51,283 nt of DNA from Candidatus Pacearchaeota archaeon (GTDB lineage Archaea > Nanobdellota > Nanobdellia > Pacearchaeales > GW2011-AR1). The notes below the pieces were generated by a model. The model saw only the letters and a list, made by a program, of their open reading frames with translations. It did not search any database and was not told where the DNA came from. The stretch spans positions 1-51,283 of the forward strand of contig JACOYL010000011.1 of assembly GCA_016181895.1 (NCBI GenBank). The letters run 5' to 3'. Below, in pieces: positions 45,216-51,283 of this stretch (positions are counted from its first letter, which is position 1; each line of letters begins with the position of its first letter). The translations under genes and the position numbers were made by a program.

Positions 45216-45965
45216 ATGCACCAAATTTGGATTTATTCCCTGGCGAGCGTTTTGATTGTGAGCTTGATTTCTTTCATCGGCTTATTCGCCTTTTCAATAA
45301 AAATCAAGCAGTTGAAAAAAATACTGATTTATGTTGTGGCTTTTGCAGCCGGCGCGCTTTTTGGAAGCGCGTTTTTGCACCTGCTTCCCGAGTTGATTGA
45401 AAAATCAGGATTCACATTGAATATTCCGTATTTGATTCTTTTCGGAGTTGTGCTTTTTTTCTCGCTTGAAAAAATGGTTCACTGGCACCATCATCACATG
45501 CATTTTGGAAAAGAATTCACGCATCCGTTTGCAATCATGAATTTAATCGGCGACGGATTCCACAATTTTCTCGACGGCTTGATTATAGGCGTAAGTTATC
45601 TTGCAAGCATTCCAACAGGAATTGCAGTAACCATGGCAATTCTTCTTCATGAGATTCCGCAGGAGATAAGCGATTTCGGAGTTTTGCTTCACGGAGGATT
45701 CACAAAAGGAAAGGCTTTATTTTTCAATTTCCTTTCCGCTTTGTCCGCTGTAATCGGGACGATGGTTGCCTTGACATTAAGCAATTATATCGAAAACATC
45801 CAGTATTTCATAATTCCGATTGCAATCGGCGGATTCATTTACGTGGCTGGAAGCGATTTAATTCCTGAGCTGCACAAGGAATTCGGAATAAAAAAATCGC
45901 TTTTGGAGATATTCGTATTCGTGTTTGGAATTCTTGTCATGGCTGCTTTGCTTTTGTTGGAGTAA
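45216..45965 (+). CDS. ZIP family metal transporter
   Basis: HLLPELIEK, HHHHMHFG, GDGFHNFLDGLIIG, HEIPQEISDFGVL. Confidence 0.9.
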   Translation: MHQIWIYSLASVLIVSLISFIGLFAFSIKIKQLKKILIYVVAFAAGALFGSAFLHLLPELIEKSGFTLNIPYLILFGVVLFFSLEKMVHWHHHHMHFGKEFTHPFAIMNLIGDGFHNFLDGLIIGVSYLASIPTGIAVTMAILLHEIPQEISDFGVLLHGGFTKGKALFFNFLSALSAVIGTMVALTLSNYIENIQYFIIPIAIGGFIYVAGSDLIPELHKEFGIKKSLLEIFVFVFGILVMAALLLLE

Positions 45966-46056
45966 ATTTATTACAATAATTCTTAAAAAGATTTATAACA
46001 ATGTTAATTGGCTGCGGGAGGCTTGTAAAACCAAGTCAAACGCTGGAGGTTTTTAT

Positions 46057-46554
46057 ATGGCAGATAAAAATTTATTGCATTATATCGTGGTTACCGGAAT
46101 TCTTGTGAATAATCAGGGAAAATATCTTATCGTTAAAAGGGTGGATTGGGAAAAAGCTTTTCCTGGAAAATGGACGGTTCCCGGAGGAAAATTTGAAGTT
46201 TTGGATTATTCCCTGAAGAAAAAAGACACTTCGGAGCACTGGTACAATGTTTTGGAGAACACGCTGAAAAAAGAAATCAAAGAAGAAACGAATTTGGAAA
46301 TTAAAAACATCGGATATGTTACAAGCATGGTTTACATAAGACCTGACGAAATTCCATGCCTGATTGTCAGCTTGTTTGCCGAGTTGAAAGACGAAAACCT
46401 TCAGGTTAAACTTTGCAATGCATTGACAGATTTCAAATGGGTTGATTTAAATGAGGCAAAAAATTACGATTTAATCGAGGGGATTTACGAGGAGCTTGAA
46501 ATTCTTGACGGGAAACTCAGAACGGGAAAAATGGATGAGTGGGGATTGAGATAG
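46057..46554 (+). CDS. NUDIX hydrolase
   Basis: SD GGAGGT before ATG 46057; GKWTVPGGKFE … LKKEIKEETNLEI. Confidence 0.82.
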   Translation: MADKNLLHYIVVTGILVNNQGKYLIVKRVDWEKAFPGKWTVPGGKFEVLDYSLKKKDTSEHWYNVLENTLKKEIKEETNLEIKNIGYVTSMVYIRPDEIPCLIVSLFAELKDENLQVKLCNALTDFKWVDLNEAKNYDLIEGIYEELEILDGKLRTGKMDEWGLR

Positions 46555-46604
46555 TTGTTTTGGAGCACATAAAACAATAAAAAGTTCTTTTGTTGTATTT
46601 CCTC

Positions 46605-46910
46605 ATGATTGAGATTACCAGCGATGAACTTTTATTTTATCGTGCAGAGAATATTCAAATTAGATTATCCAATAAAAACGGAGACGTTGTTGTAGGATAT
46701 GTTCATAATTTTGAAATTAGCAGTTCCCCTTATTCTCATGTGGAGTTAAGCGACTCCCCCGATAAATCTCAAAATGCTAGTTTGGTATATCTCTCTGCTA
46801 TTTCACGTATTGAACCCGCAGACTTGGAGAAATCTCGAATATCTCTTTTGGAAAGATATTCATCGGATGAAACGGAGATTATTTTAAAAAAAATGCGCAA
46901 GTCGCTTTAA
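46605..46910 (+). CDS. Hypothetical protein
   Basis: Start set at MIEITSDELLFY. Confidence 0.5.
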   Translation: MIEITSDELLFYRAENIQIRLSNKNGDVVVGYVHNFEISSSPYSHVELSDSPDKSQNASLVYLSAISRIEPADLEKSRISLLERYSSDETEIILKKMRKSL

Positions 46911-47947
46911 AACCACTTTCCCAAATTCTTTTGCTTCATTTCTTCCTGAATTTCATGGAGTTTTTCCAATTGTTTTTCAACGCGCTCCAGGGAAAAATCG
47001 TGCTCATCAACCAGGATTTTCTTGATTTTTTTCTCGTCGATTTTTCCGAACTTGAATTTTTCATTGATGACATTCGGCTTGTGAAACAATTCAAAAATTT
47101 CCTTCCAGTCAAACCTTTCATCCTCTGGCATCGACATCATTTGTTCCTCGACGCTTTTAAAAATCAAAACAGGCTGCCTGTATTTTTTCACGATTTGCAG
47201 CGCTTTTTTCTGCCCTATTCCCGGAATTCCGCGAGGATTGTAATCCGTGCCCACAAGAATCCCAATGCAAATAAGCTGGTTCAGATTTATTTCCAAGGCA
47301 TTAAGAACTTTGTCCAATTCTATCATCTCCGGTTTTATTTCAACCCAGCCGGAAATTGTTTTTCTTTTTCTTGCCAAAGTCAAATTCCTTATCAGTTTCG
47401 GAGCGCCAAAAAGAAGGGAATCATAATCTTGGCTTACGCTTGCATAAACTTCTTTTTTTATTCGCGCAAGATAAGCAGCCTCCGCCTCTCCCTCGCTCGG
47501 CGCCTGAATTACGGGAATTCCCATCGCTTCCAGCAATTCTTTTGATTCTGTAATCATTTCATCATTCAATCTTAAAAGTTGAGAGCTGTAACGCCTCATT
47601 GATTCAATGTTTTCTTCGCTTTTTGCAGTCTCATATTTTTCCTCTGCAACATCCCTTGATTCCTTTCTTCTTCTGGATGTTCTTATTTTCTGTTCCGGCG
47701 GGATTCCGTCGAAAACATAAACAAGTTTTATTCCTTCCGAGAGAAGGTTCGTGTTTCTGTAAAAAATTCCGGACAAATGCGAAGTCACGTGTTTTTTTCT
47801 GTCCATTAGCGGAGTTCCGTCGGGCTGCCTTATGGAAGAAAGAAACTGATACAATGTGTTGAAAGCGTCGACGCAGACAATTTTTCCTTTCAAGTCGGAG
47901 ATTTCAATTTCTCTTCTCGGAATGATTTCGCTTATGTTTAAACCCAT
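46907..47947 (-). CDS. fen: Flap endonuclease 1
   Basis: MGLNISEIIP, VCVDAFNTLYQFLSSIR, APSEGEAEAAYL, GTDYNPRGIPGIGQKKAL; C-terminal PIP QKNLGKWF. Confidence 0.95.
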   Translation of the reverse strand: MGLNISEIIPRREIEISDLKGKIVCVDAFNTLYQFLSSIRQPDGTPLMDRKKHVTSHLSGIFYRNTNLLSEGIKLVYVFDGIPPEQKIRTSRRRKESRDVAEEKYETAKSEENIESMRRYSSQLLRLNDEMITESKELLEAMGIPVIQAPSEGEAEAAYLARIKKEVYASVSQDYDSLLFGAPKLIRNLTLARKRKTISGWVEIKPEMIELDKVLNALEINLNQLICIGILVGTDYNPRGIPGIGQKKALQIVKKYRQPVLIFKSVEEQMMSMPEDERFDWKEIFELFHKPNVINEKFKFGKIDEKKIKKILVDEHDFSLERVEKQLEKLHEIQEEMKQKNLGKWF

Positions 47948-47977
47948 GATTTATGGAAGAAAAAGAAATTAATAAAA

Positions 47978-48385
47978 TTATTGATATCCTGCTTTTTGTT
48001 TTGCTGCTTCAAGAAGACGGTTAAATTTTGCCCCGATGTACCATGGCTGTTTTCCTTTCAAAGGTTCTCTGCCATTATCTCCAAATTGTTTGGGAAAATA
48101 TCTAACCAATAAACTTAATTTTTCGTCTGTTTGTTCGTATATACTTTCTCCAAACTCCCTTCCTTCATCATAAAATGATTGATATGTTTTTGGGTTAACT
48201 TTGCTTCTTCTGGATTTCTCTTTATGGGCTTTTACAATATCTCTATTACTTTGAGTTTTGAGAGTTGCTCTCCATTCTGCCTCAGCCTTGAAAGGTTCTG
48301 GTAAAGGCAAAAATGTAAGCTGTTCTCTATCACTATGTTCTGATTCTCCCATCCTCGTTATTCTTGACTTAAGATTTTTTCCCAT
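47978..48385 (-). CDS. Hypothetical protein
   Basis: 135-aa ORF from MGKNLKSR. Confidence 0.5.
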   Translation of the reverse strand: MGKNLKSRITRMGESEHSDREQLTFLPLPEPFKAEAEWRATLKTQSNRDIVKAHKEKSRRSKVNPKTYQSFYDEGREFGESIYEQTDEKLSLLVRYFPKQFGDNGREPLKGKQPWYIGAKFNRLLEAAKQKAGYQ

Positions 48386-48435
48386 AAAAATTATTCTCAA
48401 AAAACCTATTTAAACCTTACCATATTTGCTTTTTC

Positions 48436-50772
48436 ATGGAAACCGATTTCATTCCCCTGGACTATGATTATTTTGATTTTCAGGGAAGAAATTACATAAG
48501 AATCATAGGAAGAAACTCCAAGGGAAAAAGGATTTGTCTAGTGGATTCATGTCCTGTATTTTTCTGGGCGATTTTGCATGACGGACTGAAGCAGGAAAAG
48601 ACAGAAAAATTAATCGAGAAAATCAAGAAAATAAAACTAGACGCGAAAGGAAGGCGGACAAAAGTAGAGGATGTCGAACTTCACGATAAGAATTTCCTCG
48701 GCAAACAAGTAAAGGCATTGAAGATTTTTGCCACGAATTACAAGGATTTGCACGACATTGCCGACGAGCTCGGATTTCCAGAAATAGAAAAAAGAAGAGG
48801 ATATGATCTTGGCTTTGTGAGCCATTATATAATAGAGAAAAAAATTGTTCCTTGCAATTGGTACGAGGTTTCAGGAGACTTGATTGCAGGCGACGATTTC
48901 GCTGGAATCTCAAATTTGGATGTTGATTTTTGCATAAGCCTGAAAAAGGCGAGGAAAATCGACGAGAAAAAATTCTCTCCGAAAATTGTTGCCTATGACA
49001 TTGAAACCGACGACATAAAAATCGGCAAGGGAGAGATTTTGATGATTTCCCTTGTTTCCGAGGGATTCAAGAAAGTGGTAACGTGGAAAAAACCGAAGAA
49101 AAAATTTGATTATGTTGAATACGTGAAGGATGAATCGGAACTGTTGGAGAGATTCTCGGAACACGTGAAAAAAATTTCCCCAGACTTTCTTGTAGGTTAT
49201 TTTTCAGATGTTTTTGATTTGCCTTATTTGAAAGCAAGGGCGGAGGAAAACAAAATCCGGCTTTCACTTGGCTTGGATTCCAGCGAGCCGAGATTCTCAA
49301 GAGGAATTGAAATGACTGGAAAAATAAAAGGCATAGTGCACATTGATTTGCTGAAATTCATAAGGACGGCTTATTCACAATACATGCAATCGGAAACATT
49401 AAGTTTGGACGACGTTGCAAATGAATTCCTCGGCGAGGGAAAAAAAAGCTTCAAGTTCAGGCATTCTTCCAAGATTCAGGATGACGAATGGGAGGATTAT
49501 TTTCAATACAACCTTCACGACTCTGTTCTTGTCTTCAAGATGTTCGATAAAATCTGGCCCGACATTTTGGAATTTTCAAAAGTCATGCAGGAGCCGATTT
49601 TCGAGATTTCAAGAAACGGAATGTCGAAAAATGTCGAAGCATACATTTTGCACAATCTTGAAAAGTTCAGCGAGATTCCGGAGAAAAAACCAGTTCATGA
49701 TGAAATAGGAGAGAGAAGGCAAATGGAAAAATACGAGGGAGCTTTTGTCTTTGAGCCGATTCCCGGATTGTATGAAGACATAGGTGTTTTTGATTTTACG
49801 AGCAGTTACGGAAGCACAATCGTTACTTATAATCTTTCAAAATCGACTTTTCTTGAAAAATACGACAAGAATCAAAATTCAATTGAAACGCAAGAGTGGA
49901 AATTGAGTTTCGGCAAGAAGCCAGGATTTTTTCCCCAGATGCTGAGGGAAATAATTGAAAAAAGAAAGCAATACAAGAAGGAACTTAAAACAAATCCCGA
50001 CGACGTTTTGAAAAAAGCGAGGAGCAATGCATTCAAATTGCTGGCAAACGCCGCCTACGGATACCAGGGCTTTTTCGGGGCGAGATATTACTCAAGAGAA
50101 GCGGCTGCTGCAACCGCGGCGTTTGCAAAAAAACTCATCAAGGAAGTGATAGAAAAAATCAACGAGGAATACAAAACAATTTATTCAGACACGGACAGCA
50201 TCGCATTTTTGCTGAACGGAAAAACGGAAAAGCAAACTCTTGATTTTCTGAAAAAACTTAATTCGCAGCTTCCGGGAATCATGGAACTTGAACTTGAAGG
50301 TTTTTTCAAAAGAGGATTATGGGTTACAAAAAGAACAGGAACAATCGGGGCGAAGAAAAAATACGCGCTTCTCGGCAAAGACGGAAAAGTGAAAATCAGG
50401 GGTTTTGAAACCGTGCGAAGAGACTGGTGTTCCCTGGCGAGAAAAATGCAGGACAGGGTTTTGAGGCTTGTTCTCGACGATGGAAATGAAAAGCAGGCTC
50501 TTGAGTATGTCAAGGAAACAATAAAGAAATTGAAGCAAAGAAAAATTGAAAAAAGCGAGATTATAATAAAGACGCAACTGAAAAAATCCCTGGAAGATTA
50601 CAAGGCGATTTCACCGCATGTAATCGCCGCAAGGAAAATGATTGAACTCGGGGTTCCGGTTGATGAAGGACATTTGATTGAATATTACATTGCGGAAACG
50701 AGGGAAAAAAAGAAACTTATCAGGGAAAAAGTAAAGCTGCCCGATGAAAAAGGAGAGTACAAACATGATTGA
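48436..50772 (+). CDS. polB: Family-B DNA polymerase
   Basis: Exo I VAYDIETDDI, motif A VFDFTSSYGSTI, motif B KLLANAAYGYQGF, motif C YSDTDSI. Confidence 0.94.
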   Translation: METDFIPLDYDYFDFQGRNYIRIIGRNSKGKRICLVDSCPVFFWAILHDGLKQEKTEKLIEKIKKIKLDAKGRRTKVEDVELHDKNFLGKQVKALKIFATNYKDLHDIADELGFPEIEKRRGYDLGFVSHYIIEKKIVPCNWYEVSGDLIAGDDFAGISNLDVDFCISLKKARKIDEKKFSPKIVAYDIETDDIKIGKGEILMISLVSEGFKKVVTWKKPKKKFDYVEYVKDESELLERFSEHVKKISPDFLVGYFSDVFDLPYLKARAEENKIRLSLGLDSSEPRFSRGIEMTGKIKGIVHIDLLKFIRTAYSQYMQSETLSLDDVANEFLGEGKKSFKFRHSSKIQDDEWEDYFQYNLHDSVLVFKMFDKIWPDILEFSKVMQEPIFEISRNGMSKNVEAYILHNLEKFSEIPEKKPVHDEIGERRQMEKYEGAFVFEPIPGLYEDIGVFDFTSSYGSTIVTYNLSKSTFLEKYDKNQNSIETQEWKLSFGKKPGFFPQMLREIIEKRKQYKKELKTNPDDVLKKARSNAFKLLANAAYGYQGFFGARYYSREAAAATAAFAKKLIKEVIEKINEEYKTIYSDTDSIAFLLNGKTEKQTLDFLKKLNSQLPGIMELELEGFFKRGLWVTKRTGTIGAKKKYALLGKDGKVKIRGFETVRRDWCSLARKMQDRVLRLVLDDGNEKQALEYVKETIKKLKQRKIEKSEIIIKTQLKKSLEDYKAISPHVIAARKMIELGVPVDEGHLIEYYIAETREKKKLIREKVKLPDEKGEYKHD

Positions 50773-50815
50773 CGAGCAGAAAAAAAACCAAAACCGCTTG
50801 AGCAAGTGGATGTGA
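50765..50815 (+). CDS. 16-aa micro-ORF overlapping the polB stop, PIP-box-like
   Basis: AAGGAGAG SD about 9 nt upstream; MIDEQKKNQNRLSKWM*. Confidence 0.45.
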   Translation: MIDEQKKNQNRLSKWM

Positions 50816-51271
50816 TTAGTCCCAGCGGCTCCAATGCTCATCGGGAGATTCCGGATTGTGTTTTCTTCCGGCAAATCTAATTCTATTGAAAAATCGCATC
50901 CCCAAACCTGCGATAAAAATCAAAAGCCCCAAACCAAAACCGCCGCTTGATTCATAAAACACCCCCATAAATGACAAAATTATTAAGAATATTCCTGTCC
51001 AAATAAGGAAAATGCTTGTTCCTTTCCAAGGCCCGTATCTTATCCAGCAGATTACAATCAACCCTATTACCAAAATGGGCCATATCGTTTCAATGAATCC
51101 CGTCGGAAGGAAAAAGAAAAAATTGTAAAACAAATCGGTATAATTAAATCCGGAACGGTTTACCCCGTAAATTACAAGCAAGCCCACTGCAACCGCTATG
51201 CTTCCCGACACCGATTTGTTGCCCTTGAAAACATTGCCCAATGCATAGGATACGAGGACAACAGTTATCAA
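50816..51271 (-). CDS. Membrane protein, possibly truncated at the window edge
   Basis: Several TM segments; frame stays open to the window end. Confidence 0.55.
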   Translation of the reverse strand: MITVVLVSYALGNVFKGNKSVSGSIAVAVGLLVIYGVNRSGFNYTDLFYNFFFFLPTGFIETIWPILVIGLIVICWIRYGPWKGTSIFLIWTGIFLIILSFMGVFYESSGGFGLGLLIFIAGLGMRFFNRIRFAGRKHNPESPDEHWSRWD

Positions 51272-51283
51272 AAAAATTGCCCC

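Noticed and set aside
46931-47545. 204-aa + strand ORF
   Set aside because: Opposite-strand shadow of FEN-1; low-complexity F/L-rich, no recognisable motif.

Overview
This window looks archaeal, AT-rich and compact, with the gene content of a DPANN-type genome; that lineage call is an inference from protein content only. Informational genes include ValRS, aRF1, NAC, Sec61-beta, RpoL, TFS, MBF1, RadB, NreA, type IA topoisomerase, FEN-1, a family-B DNA polymerase, Cdc48/VAT and an intron-containing tRNA-Lys(CTT). There is also a type IIG-like R-M enzyme, a retropepsin-like protease, transporters (MFS, ZIP, SemiSWEET), and many small hypothetical proteins. The observations most worth pursuing are: (1) a mosaic family of C-rich dispersed repeats that sits mostly between genes but also appears in frame inside two RNA-related genes (a PUA-like protein and an NSUN-type m5C methyltransferase), resembling coding-compatible palindromic elements; (2) a 16-codon ORF with its own Shine-Dalgarno overlapping the polB stop codon, which encodes a PCNA-binding-like motif (QNRLSKWM) that PolB itself lacks; (3) a G10 tract that interrupts a would-be single-TM microprotein; (4) a run of coupled micro-ORFs and a GC-rich, hairpin-containing leader upstream of cdc48; (5) a recently duplicated small gene beside rpoL, with neighbouring small ORFs that look frameshifted; (6) a 990-aa HTH-TM-beta-propeller-beta-helix fusion. 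No CRISPR array, rRNA or obvious transposase was seen. All family calls come from reading motifs by eye; no database search was run.
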